From Desulfonema magnum (GTDB taxonomy: Bacteria; Desulfobacterota; Desulfobacteria; Desulfobacterales; 4be13): a DNA stretch of 64,000 nt. Below, one piece after another: positions 26,880-34,428 of the stretch. Both the position numbers and the translations under genes were made by a program. The DNA lies in the NCBI RefSeq assembly GCF_017377395.1, contig NZ_CP061800.1:3286001-3350000 (forward strand). The letters are read 5' to 3'. The notes under the pieces were generated by a model. The model saw only the letters and a program-made list of their open reading frames with translations, did not search any database and was not told the origin of the DNA. The first letter of the stretch is position 1; each line of letters opens with the position of its first letter.

Positions 26880-26966
26880 ACCCGCTGTTAAAAACAGACG
26901 GGCGTGCGGTTTGTTGGCGAGTTTTCAATTCCTCCCACGGCTAAAGGCGCGTGGACTTCCCTGAAA
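26880..26966. mobile_element. Possible right end of an IS200/IS605-type element
   Basis: A hairpin around CTGTT-AAA-AACAG is followed by TTCAATTCCTCCCACGGCTA and a small stem CCACG/CGTGG. The stretch AATTCCTCCC..CTAAAGGCG..GTGG..TTCC resembles the subterminal hairpins at the right end of many IS605 elements, where tnpB guide RNA also ends. No tnpA or tnpB is present, and the next gene begins only 8 bases further on. Confidence 0.35.
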
Positions 26967-26974
26967 GGTTTATC

Positions 26975-29596
26975 ATGCCAAAATTAGGAAAAATTCAAGT
27001 TGCCACAGGTGTATTCTGGGTAGAAGTTCCGGAAGTTCAACTTTATGTATTGTGCGGCTGCCCCGCAGACAGCGTGAAACATCTGATGAAACGGGGATTA
27101 ATTCTGACCAAAGAAGCGGAAGGTGTCACCTTCCAAACCGGTCCCAACGCTGTGTTGCTTTCAGATGTGCTGGTGCAGAACGGAAGTTTTGCCAATCTGG
27201 CGGAATTTCCTGTATTGCAGATGCTGTATTTGCAGGGAATGATTTTGCCAAACCATCCCAATAATACGGGGATCAAGCCTATGCTTATCGGCTTGGCAGA
27301 GCAGGTGGAAGCGCAGATGGAATACATTTACCGGGGGAATTACGGCCTGGTTTCCGAAGAAGAGATCATGGAGATCGGCAGGATATCTTCGGAAACAGCG
27401 CATGAAATGATGCGTCTGAAGTTGAAATTTGCTTTTGGAAAAATCAGCCCCGCGGAGCAGCTTCTGGACACCCGGGTTGTTGAAAGCGAATCTGTTGAAA
27501 TCAGAGACGGGGTCTTTGTTCGTCGTATCCGCCTGAATGTGTTTGAATTTGAATATAAAGGCGACACAACTGTTGTTGATCTGAACCTGGCCCCCCATGA
27601 AAGCTATCAGGCCCCGTATCCGCTGGGATTTCATCATATTAAACGGGAATACTTTGCAGTGATTCATTCCGGGGAAGGCGACGGATGGAATGTGAACAGT
27701 CCGTGTATGTCCAGCATCCTGATGTTCCAGGGGAAAATATACTTAATTGATGCCGGCCCCAATGTCTTATACAGCCTTACGGCCCTGGGAATTGGCGTGA
27801 ATGAAATTGAGGGAATATTTCACACGCATGCACATGATGATCATTTTGCCGGTTTTACAACACTTATGAGAGCCGATCATCAGATCAAATATTATGCCAC
27901 GCCTCTGGTCCGGGCATCTGTGGCTAAAAAACTCTCCGCCCTCATGTCCATAGAAGAAAAAAATTTGTTTGACTATTTTGAAGTCTATGATCTTGAATTT
28001 GATATGTGGAATAATATTAACGGATTGGAGGTGAAGCCGGTATTTTCACCGCATCCGGTGGAAACCAGCATTCTTTTTTTCCGAACATTGTGGGAGGACG
28101 GATACCGCTCTTATGCTCATTTTGCAGATATTGTCGCTCTGAACGTCCTCCAAGGCATGGTCACGGATGATGATTCGCAAATCGGCCTGTCCCAGGCATA
28201 TTATGACCGGGTGAAAAAAGAATATCTCACAAAGGTTCATATTAAAAAGATTGATGTGGGCGGCGGACTGATTCACGGTAATGCCGACGATTTTAAACAT
28301 GATCCGTCGGAAAAAATTATTTTATCGCATACCTCGTCGGACCTGACCAACACACAAAAAGAAATCGGTTCGGGCGCGCCCTTTGGCATGGTGGATGTTT
28401 TAATTCCGACTTCCCAGAATTATCTGCACTTTTACGCACTTGAGTTCCTGAAGTCCTATTTCCCTTCCGCTCCTATCCATGAATTAAGAATTTTGCTGAA
28501 TAACCAGATGGATACGTTCAATCCGGAATCCATTCTTTTAAAAAGCGGTGTGATCAGTGACGAAGTTTATCTGATACTGACAGGAAATGTGGAACTGATT
28601 CAGACCGAGCTGGGGGTGCATAACATCCTCTCAGCCGGTGCGCTGGTGGGAGAAATGTCCGCTTTGGACAAAGTCCCGTCACTGGGAACTTACCGTGCCA
28701 CCAATTTTGTCCAGGCATTGCGACTGCCTCGCAGCCTGTATTTCAAATTTGTGAATCGGAACAAATTGTACGCCAATATCAAACGGCTTCAGGATAATCG
28801 GGAATTTTTGCAAAAAACCTGGCTGTTCGGTGAGGTGGTGTCTTATCCCATACAAAACAAGCTTGCCCAGTCTATGTATTTTCAGCATTATTCCGCGGGC
28901 CAGGTGCTTCCGACTGAAATTCAGTCGGCCATATTTCTGGTCAAACGCGGGAAGCTGGAAAGATACATTGATGACGATGTATTTGAAACCCTGACTCCGG
29001 GCCATTTTTTCGGAGAAGAATGTGTCCTTTTCGGGACAACGACCCTGTTTCAGGTTCGGGCGGTAAAACCCACGGAACTTTATAAGATTCCGGGAGATGT
29101 GCTTCTTGATATTCCTGTTGTTCGCTGGAAACTCTTTGAAACCTTTCAGAAACGAATGCGGCTGATATTGAAGCCGGAGGTGACAGGTATTCCGCCTTTT
29201 CACTGGAGGGAGGAATACAACATCAATGTCCGGAAGATGGATAATCAGCACAAAGAGGTTTTTGAAAAGGCGAACAAGGTTTATGAGGCCATTAGTAATA
29301 AAAAGGAAAAGCCGGTTTTGGAGGATGCGCTGAATGTTTTGCGTGGTTCCATTGAGTTTCATAACACCGAAGAAGAAGCCCTGATGAAAGCGCAGGACTA
29401 TCCGGGGTATGAAAGTCACCGAAAGAAGCATGAGCTTATTCTCAATGAGCTTTTGGAAATTCAGGAGCAGTTTAAGAAAAATGGTTCTGAAATAAACGAG
29501 GCGTTTTTAGATTTTTTTAAGAGATGGATCATCACCGATATTCTTACACTGGATAGGAATTATGGCCATTTTCTTAATAAAAAAGGACTGTTATAA
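26975..29596 (+). CDS. Metallo-beta-lactamase fold, cNMP-binding, hemerythrin sensor protein
   Basis: 873 residues from ATG 26975 (GAAAGG upstream; a GTG at 26951 is less likely). After ~220 N-terminal residues comes an MBL-fold domain with the metal motif HTHAHDDHFAG near 283. Two cyclic-nucleotide-binding-like domains follow, roughly 500-620 (SAGALVGEMSALD) and 630-740 (TPGHFFGEECVLFG). A C-terminal bacteriohemerythrin domain begins near 747: NVRKMDNQHKEVF, IEFHNTEEEALM, and YESHRKKHELI, with a late Asp in DILTLDRNYGHF. It should bind a di-iron centre in the hemerythrin part and therefore O2 or NO. The whole protein looks like a one-component sensor whose output is the MBL hydrolase. It lies alone, with repeats on both sides. 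Confidence 0.85.
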   Translation: MPKLGKIQVATGVFWVEVPEVQLYVLCGCPADSVKHLMKRGLILTKEAEGVTFQTGPNAVLLSDVLVQNGSFANLAEFPVLQMLYLQGMILPNHPNNTGIKPMLIGLAEQVEAQMEYIYRGNYGLVSEEEIMEIGRISSETAHEMMRLKLKFAFGKISPAEQLLDTRVVESESVEIRDGVFVRRIRLNVFEFEYKGDTTVVDLNLAPHESYQAPYPLGFHHIKREYFAVIHSGEGDGWNVNSPCMSSILMFQGKIYLIDAGPNVLYSLTALGIGVNEIEGIFHTHAHDDHFAGFTTLMRADHQIKYYATPLVRASVAKKLSALMSIEEKNLFDYFEVYDLEFDMWNNINGLEVKPVFSPHPVETSILFFRTLWEDGYRSYAHFADIVALNVLQGMVTDDDSQIGLSQAYYDRVKKEYLTKVHIKKIDVGGGLIHGNADDFKHDPSEKIILSHTSSDLTNTQKEIGSGAPFGMVDVLIPTSQNYLHFYALEFLKSYFPSAPIHELRILLNNQMDTFNPESILLKSGVISDEVYLILTGNVELIQTELGVHNILSAGALVGEMSALDKVPSLGTYRATNFVQALRLPRSLYFKFVNRNKLYANIKRLQDNREFLQKTWLFGEVVSYPIQNKLAQSMYFQHYSAGQVLPTEIQSAIFLVKRGKLERYIDDDVFETLTPGHFFGEECVLFGTTTLFQVRAVKPTELYKIPGDVLLDIPVVRWKLFETFQKRMRLILKPEVTGIPPFHWREEYNINVRKMDNQHKEVFEKANKVYEAISNKKEKPVLEDALNVLRGSIEFHNTEEEALMKAQDYPGYESHRKKHELILNELLEIQEQFKKNGSEINEAFLDFFKRWIITDILTLDRNYGHFLNKKGLL

Positions 29597-29724
29597 TATT
29601 TTTTTTTCAATACAGGGATTTTAAGAAAGAGTTTCCATCCTGTTACTTGATGTTCAAATTTTTTTTGTCATTCCTGCTTTCGCAGGAATGACAGACTTTT
29701 TATCCGAACCGGGTCAAAAAATTT

Positions 29725-30093
29725 CTGATTATAACGGATTTTGGGGATGCCTGTAAAGCCCCGTCGGGGCGGCATATTTGTAGCATACATCATGCAAGCC
29801 GGTAAAGCCCCGTCGGGGCGGCATATTCGAGACTATTCAAATATGCCGCCCCCACGGGGCTTGGCGGCAATACTGTTGACTTAAGCGTAAGCGGGTTTTC
29901 CGGTGTTTTTTCCGGAGTGCGAAAAATGCTTTTTCGCAGGCGCAGAAATATAATTTTTGCACTCCTGACCTGTTCGGAATTGCCTAAGTCAACAGCATTG
30001 GGGCTTGGCGGGGGCTGCAAACCTGCCACTGCTACTACAAATATGCCGCCCTTACAGGGCTTGGTCGGCCTTCCCTAAATCCGTTATAATCAG
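29725..30093. mobile_element. Palindromic element A, copy interrupted by element C
   Basis: It starts CTGATTATAACGGATTTTGG and ends with the usual complement at 30093. The two direct and two inverted GCCCCG..GGGGCGGCATATT units are present, but the right half is split by element C. Confidence 0.8.
29869..29999. mobile_element. Element C, 131-bp terminal-inverted-repeat insertion
   Basis: The left end is AATACTGTTGACTTAAGC and the reverse-complemented right end is AATGCTGTTGACTTAGGC, 16 of 18 identical. Inside are smaller inverted motifs built on GGAGTGCGAAAAA and TTTTTGCACTCC, related to the palindromes near cas4. It has no gene. Confidence 0.7.
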
Positions 30094-30135
30094 AAAAATT
30101 TGAGCATCGAGTGATACAAATGTAAATAAACTACC

Positions 30136-30873
30136 ATGAATACTGACGGACAAAAACAATTTATTCATAAGGTGAGAACAGCCCTGGGGCATCCTCGTTG
30201 TGAAAAGCGAAGCCAGAGTGATTTTAATAAAAAATTTCATCCTCGCAGACATGTGTCTGACAGGCTCCTCGAAAAAATTGAAAACCGAACAGATAAAGAC
30301 AGGAGAGAACTCCTGAATCATCTGATCAAAGCAGCAGCCCCTCTGAATTTGAATGTCATACCGCAGAAAAATACGGAAATGGTGACCGCGGCCATCGCTG
30401 GGCTTGTGCGGGAGAAAGAACCTGAATGGGGAACCCTGAAAAATGTGATTGCCTGGGATCACCCGCTGATCAGAAAATTGAACCTGGCTGAGGCATTGGC
30501 CGAGCAAAATGTGCTGGTGGAAACTGGAAGCTGGAAACTGGAAACTCGGAACTCGGCTTGTATTGGGATAACGTCGGCTGATTATTGTATGGCTGAAACA
30601 GCCACGCTGGTAATGAAAACCAGACCGGGACAGGCGCGTTCTGTTTCGCTCCTGCCTTCGGTTCATGTTGCTGTGACAGAACTCAGACAAATCATTGCTG
30701 ACATGAAAGAGCTTTATGCCCTTCTGAAATGGCATCCCGACGAAAAGGCAGAGGGGCTGACCAACTGCATGACGTTTATTACCGGGCCAAGTAAGACAGC
30801 AGATATTGAGGCGACGCTGGTTCATGGCGTCCATGGCCCCCGGGAGGTTTATATTTATGTGATTACGGGCTGA
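30136..30873 (+). CDS. LUD-domain (LutC/YkgG-like) protein
   Basis: 245 residues. The N-terminal FIHKVRTALG opening and the core GITSADYCMAETATLVMKT, RSVSLLPSVHVAVT and FITGPSKTADIEATLVHGVHGPREVYIYV are diagnostic for the LUD domain of LutC, a subunit of the iron-sulfur L-lactate dehydrogenase complex LutABC. No lutA or lutB lies nearby. Between residues ~130 and 142 the sequence ETGSWKLETRNSA is encoded by a CTGGAAA heptamer-type repeat, replacing the usual loop before the G(I)T.AD motif. The protein may still fold, because this is a surface loop in the family. There is no clear ribosome-binding site; the start is chosen by homology. Confidence 0.8.
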   Translation: MNTDGQKQFIHKVRTALGHPRCEKRSQSDFNKKFHPRRHVSDRLLEKIENRTDKDRRELLNHLIKAAAPLNLNVIPQKNTEMVTAAIAGLVREKEPEWGTLKNVIAWDHPLIRKLNLAEALAEQNVLVETGSWKLETRNSACIGITSADYCMAETATLVMKTRPGQARSVSLLPSVHVAVTELRQIIADMKELYALLKWHPDEKAEGLTNCMTFITGPSKTADIEATLVHGVHGPREVYIYVITG

Positions 30874-31215
30874 CTGGCAATTGCAAATTTCTGTTTCGAT
30901 TTCCGGGAAATCATTTTAATACCCGGAACGTAGAGTCCGACCAAATAAGTTTTGAGGGGTGGGATGTGAAATCCGGCTGAAAATTTATCTGCATAATTTA
31001 TAAGAGGCTGCGAAGAAAAAACTGATGACCGGATTTTTCGAAAAAATTGTCTCATTTTGCTGATATTTTAATGCCTGTACAGTAGAAAGTTTTAGCTAGT
31101 AAACTGAGTAATTCGTAACCGGACAGCAATATGTTTATACCTATATATATAGTCTCATGCGGCAATGTCGGACGAAGTCTCACGACCTCTTCCCCGGATC
31201 ATCCGCAAAGTTCGG
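30874..31215. other. Intergenic region with a solo IS630-type end
   Basis: Apart from the inverted-repeat end at 30935-30960 the region shows no gene. It lies between the LUD gene and a minus-strand transposase remnant and is presumably decayed insertion-sequence material. Confidence 0.5.
30935..30960 (+). mobile_element. Solo end of the IS630-type element
   Basis: GTCCGACCAAATAAGTTTTG followed by AGGGGT matches the left end at 9083 and the end at 50487. No second end or transposase is adjacent. Confidence 0.65.
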
Positions 31216-32036
31216 TCAGCCGGAACTTTGCCGAGAGAGGACAGAAATTCCGCCTGAATGACACTCCGCACAACGCCCCTCCGAGGGACAGTCGGAGGAG
31301 GCTGTTCTCAGCCAGCCTTCATATTTTCCCAACACCTCGGAACCCCGGGTCAGGGAAAGATACTGAAGAAGTCCGAGGGCGATTCCGGAAAGATTGACAA
31401 AACGTTCGATGGCTTCGAGAGTGAGATCAAATTTTTTTCTTTCATTTTCATCAGGACGACAGTATCGGACATCCTCACCCCTGCCGACATCGGGAAAGGC
31501 TTTCGTCCGAAAATGGTAGCAAAATCCCCCGATGAGATGCTTCAGCGTCCGAAACATGCTTTCCACCTTGGGACGATAGCAATAAATCGTGACAATCTGT
31601 CCGGCCGGGAGTGTCAGATCGGAACACATCAGTATGTAACGGTCGTCTCCGTCGATGACAAAAACAAAACGGATGATGTCTCCGACCGGTTTCCACAAAA
31701 GATCCCATGTAAAATATCTGACGGTTCCGAGGTTTCCGGAGATCATCACTTCTGTTTCTCCGAACCGCTCGGAGAAATCGAAAACTTTTATGAGGCTCAC
31801 CTTGTCTTTTTCCCGGAATGTCTTCTCCGAACTGTCTTCGGGAACAAGGTATCCCACATAATTGTTCTTCGCACGGGTGATAAGATGAACAGACTGTTCG
31901 CCGTTGTCGTTGACGGCTTCCCCGAAGGTCAGAAAAGCGGGTCCTGTGGAAAAGCAGGCGTCAAGAGTCACATAACACGGAAATCCCGTCTGTTCCGCTG
32001 TCCGGATGACAAGATTCGCCATCCGGGTCAACATGG
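31216..32036 (-). pseudogene. IS4-like DDE transposase, 5'-truncated
   Basis: The minus-strand frame keeps the catalytic core. The first Asp lies in VTLDACFSTGPAF, a middle region follows with VIDGDDRYILMCSDLTL, and the Glu lies in the Y-(2)-R-(3)-E-like signature YCYRPKVESMFRTLKHLIGG. The N-terminal DNA-binding region is missing: the frame continues upstream only through REP palindrome sequence at 32038-32127, which supplies about 30 spurious residues. It is an inactive remnant. Confidence 0.7.
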
Positions 32037-32037
32037 C

Positions 32038-32127
32038 TGCCGGACGGGGTTTGCAACCCCGTCCGAAACGTTTGCGGGCGGCGATCCGGAAAATATTCCG
32101 GACGGGGTTGCAAACCCCGTCCGGCAA
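32038..32127. repeat. Two REP-like palindromes (GCCGGACGGGG..CCCCGTCCGGC)
   Basis: Each unit is a near-perfect palindrome with arms CCGGACGGGG and CCCCGTCCGG around TTTGCAA or its complement. They lie at 32038-32065 and 32097-32126. The same unit occurs four times around the cas4 duplication, near 41690-42200. Confidence 0.85.
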
Positions 32128-32182
32128 AATCAGAGTTAATAAAAACAGTAGGTTGTAATCTTAGCCTGATGCATATGCTGGT

Positions 32183-32211
32183 CAGCCCTCCCCTAAATCC
32201 GTTATAATCAG
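32183..32211. mobile_element. Solo right end of palindromic element A
   Basis: CCTAAATCCGTTATAATCAG ends at 32211, directly against the stop codon of the helicase remnant. No left end is visible, so this is a truncated copy. Confidence 0.65.
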
Positions 32212-32212
32212 C

Positions 32213-32692
32213 TTATTTCAATGGCAAATAGACATAAGCCCTCAGCACATCCGGAGGAAGATGGGGTTTCACCTGGTACTGAACACCTCTTCCTTGTGAT
32301 GCTTTTCTTACCCGGGCATGTGCCCTGAGCAACTTTTTGCCATTCTTCTCCTCCGCTGCTTCTGTCAAAGAATACCAGAGCATCTCAAAACTGTCAATCA
32401 GTTTGTTCAGAAAATGGACCGCCTGATCTCTGGAAACATTGGCTTCCGGCTTTGCCCGGATCAGTTTCTCCACAATGTCCGCATCCGTCCATTCGGTGCT
32501 GGCAGGTGAACCGGCAAAGCCAAGCACCTGGCAATCTTCCGCTATCAGATGCGTTTCTCCATCCCCGGTCTTTGTGATGATATGATATCGAAACCGGACA
32601 AGCAAGAGAGTGGCGCGACGTTCCACAAGTCCGGTTCGGATAACGCCGCAGCGTTTTTCAGGTATCTCATGCTTCGTTGTGACAGGAGGTTA
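32213..32692 (-). pseudogene. C-terminal remnant of a large SNF2-type helicase
   Basis: The frame can be read on the minus strand from about 32690 (VTTKHEIPEKRCGVIRTGLV) through ERRATLLLVRFRYHI and FLNKLIDSFEMLWYSL to the end LPPDVLRAYVYLPLK. This is the conserved tail of ~1000-residue bacterial helicases that occur next to WYL regulators and methyltransferases in defence loci. No helicase motif remains and no start codon with a ribosome-binding site precedes it. It is the stub of a lost gene, cut by a heptamer repeat on one side and bounded by an element A end on the other. Confidence 0.5.
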
Positions 32693-32709
32693 TCACCGTT
32701 TATATGAAA

Positions 32710-32737
32710 GTGTTAGGTGTTAGGTGTTAAGTGTTAG
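32710..32737. repeat. Heptamer tandem repeat (GTGTTAG)4
   Basis: Four 7-base units, one with a single change (GTGTTAA). It lies at the broken 5' edge of the helicase remnant, close to a local duplication around CGTTGTGAC..GTTTATATGA (32681 and 32765). Confidence 0.85.
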
Positions 32738-32778
32738 GAAAAACAGCAAAATTTTCATCATTCGTTGTGACCGGCAGA

Positions 32779-33600
32779 TCATGGCCGTTTATATGATATC
32801 CATAGCGGCATTCCGTATTTAGGATATATTGTCCGAACCAGTTTCCGCTCAATATAAATCGCCAATGCTTTTTTGCATCTGATGACACGACATCCCTCGT
32901 GTGTATCTTCATAATTTTTCAGGATCGCCTCCTGAACAGACTCGGACAAATCCGGATTCGGCTTAAAATGCAGTTCGACAATATAATGCCATTCCCTGTC
33001 CTCTCTTGAAGATACCCAGTCCTTATCTGTAAGCTCCGCGTAAGAAATCCTCGACAGCACAAAATCCCGAAATGACTTTCTCCGATGACAGTATGCACGG
33101 ATGTGATACCGGTCATCTGCGAATACCAGATGGTTGGGTGAAAGCAGGCGGGTAAAGGGCGACTCCGGGTTTTTGCTGTGATAGTCAATGGAAACCACCC
33201 GTTGCCCCAGCAGGGCGGCAATTACAATTCTGGCAGGCTCAAGGGGAAGGTCCGGCCTCAGCAGCCGATCCACATCCACGACGTCAAGATCGCTCCATCC
33301 CCTTTCTTCCCGATAATAGCCCGTGAGCGACTCCCCGCGCAGGTAATCCAGAAACAATATGGGGCTGGTTTTGATAATATGGGGTCTGAATGTTTCCGAA
33401 GCCTCATGGCGTTTGCGGGACGGATTGTATTCCATCTGTTCCGGATATTCCTCCCGATACCTGTCAATCACAGTCTGCGCGGCCTGCCGGCTCAGGCCGA
33501 AAGTTTCTGCCAGCTTTCCTGCGGTAAGCCCATCTCCCCAGAATAATTGCGTTTCTATATACGCAAACCTTTTTTGTTGTTTATATGTGTAAAGTTTCAT
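32779..33600 (-). CDS. WYL-domain transcriptional regulator
   Basis: 273 residues. An N-terminal winged helix (ETQLFWGDGLTAGKLAETFGLSRQAAQTVIDRY) precedes a WYL-type sensor domain: VVSIDYHSKNPESPFTRLLSPNHLVFADDRYHIRAYCHRRKSFRDFVLSRI shows the conserved beta-barrel with the Tyr/Arg ligand-binding residues. A WCX-like C-terminal segment follows. It is divergent from cas6 with 93 bases between, so it is well placed to control the type I-D operon from the shared intergenic region. Such regulators bind nucleic acid or nucleotide ligands in CRISPR and BREX loci. The ribosome-binding site is weak. Confidence 0.85.
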   Translation of the reverse strand: MKLYTYKQQKRFAYIETQLFWGDGLTAGKLAETFGLSRQAAQTVIDRYREEYPEQMEYNPSRKRHEASETFRPHIIKTSPILFLDYLRGESLTGYYREERGWSDLDVVDVDRLLRPDLPLEPARIVIAALLGQRVVSIDYHSKNPESPFTRLLSPNHLVFADDRYHIRAYCHRRKSFRDFVLSRISYAELTDKDWVSSREDREWHYIVELHFKPNPDLSESVQEAILKNYEDTHEGCRVIRCKKALAIYIERKLVRTIYPKYGMPLWISYKRP

Positions 33601-33623
33601 GACATGTCTTTTAATTTTATGGT

Positions 33624-33650
33624 TTGACTTTGAAAAAATTATATTTTAAA
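33624..33650 (+). promoter_or_regulatory. Candidate promoter for the cas operon
   Basis: TTGACT at 33624 is followed by an A/T-rich stretch with TTTAAA or TAAACA at 15-17 bases. The only non-coding space between the WYL gene and cas6 is 33601-33693, so the promoters of both genes must lie here. Confidence 0.35.
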
Positions 33651-33693
33651 CATCGGAAAAATTCAAGGATAAATCTCAAAAAGGAGAAAGACC

Positions 33694-34428
33694 ATGTTTC
33701 GCATACGAATGACGCTGCCAAAAAGAAAGAGCGTCGCTTACAACTATACGGATATTCTGCATGATGCCATTGTCAATGCCTGGATCAGTGCCGGAGCAGA
33801 CGCGGAAAAGGTGACGGGATTTCATGCCAGGCCGTGGAATTTTGCATCGCTCGGGTGGCGGCGAGGACAGGAAAACCGGGCGCATACCCTGATTATCAGC
33901 ACTCCTGATCCCGAACTGTCCGAGTATATTAGGAAATTAAAACCCGGGGATACGGCCTATGCCAGAGCTGTTACAGCCGAAGCGGTTGATTTTTCCGAGG
34001 CAGAGATATTTGCAGACCCCGACCCCATCGGACCCGGACAGAAGGGCATCGGTGTGCTGATGCTTTCACCTCTGGCAATTTCTCGTAATAATAAAGAAAA
34101 AAAAGGGCATCGCTGGCACAGCAACCTGAATGAAGCAGATTTAAGCTCCGTGGTTAATCATCGGCTGTCGCGGCTGGCCGGACGTGAGGTCAGTCTTGAA
34201 GTACACGCGGATAAGCTGTATCTGCGCGCCAATCCCCGGCATGATGTGCTGATTCCCGTCAAAGAATTTCCCAATGGAAAGCGGGCCTTTGTCATCGGTA
34301 TGAAAGCCCCTTTAGTATTGAAAGGGAATGTGAATGACCTCCGGCTGGCCTGGTACGCGGGGATCGGAGAAAAGACGAGAAACGGGTTCGGGTGTGTGGG
34401 GCTTGCGGAAAAGGGGGTGGGACGGTGA
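33694..34428 (+). CDS. cas6: CRISPR RNA endonuclease Cas6
   Basis: 244 residues, with AAGGAG correctly spaced before the ATG. It has the double RRM-like RAMP layout: the N-terminal strand MFRIRMTLPKRKSV, GFHARPWNFASLGW, and the C-terminal glycine-rich loop GIGEKTRNGFGCVGL diagnostic for Cas6. It would cut pre-crRNA within each repeat at the base of the CCCC/GGGG stem, leaving a 5' handle ending GTTATGAG. It is the first gene of the operon; its stop codon overlaps the next start (TGATG). Confidence 0.9.
   Translation: MFRIRMTLPKRKSVAYNYTDILHDAIVNAWISAGADAEKVTGFHARPWNFASLGWRRGQENRAHTLIISTPDPELSEYIRKLKPGDTAYARAVTAEAVDFSEAEIFADPDPIGPGQKGIGVLMLSPLAISRNNKEKKGHRWHSNLNEADLSSVVNHRLSRLAGREVSLEVHADKLYLRANPRHDVLIPVKEFPNGKRAFVIGMKAPLVLKGNVNDLRLAWYAGIGEKTRNGFGCVGLAEKGVGR

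Larger units (their letters stand above)
29642..30117. mobile_element. Element B shell containing element A containing element C (triple nesting)
   Basis: The left shell end TTGATGTTCAAATTTTTTTT with REP core GTCATTCCTGCTTTCGCAGG (29667) and the right shell end AAAATTTGAGCATCGAGTGA (30096-30115) are imperfect inverted repeats of the element B type. Element A occupies 29725-30093, and a third element occupies 29869-29999. Confidence 0.65.
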
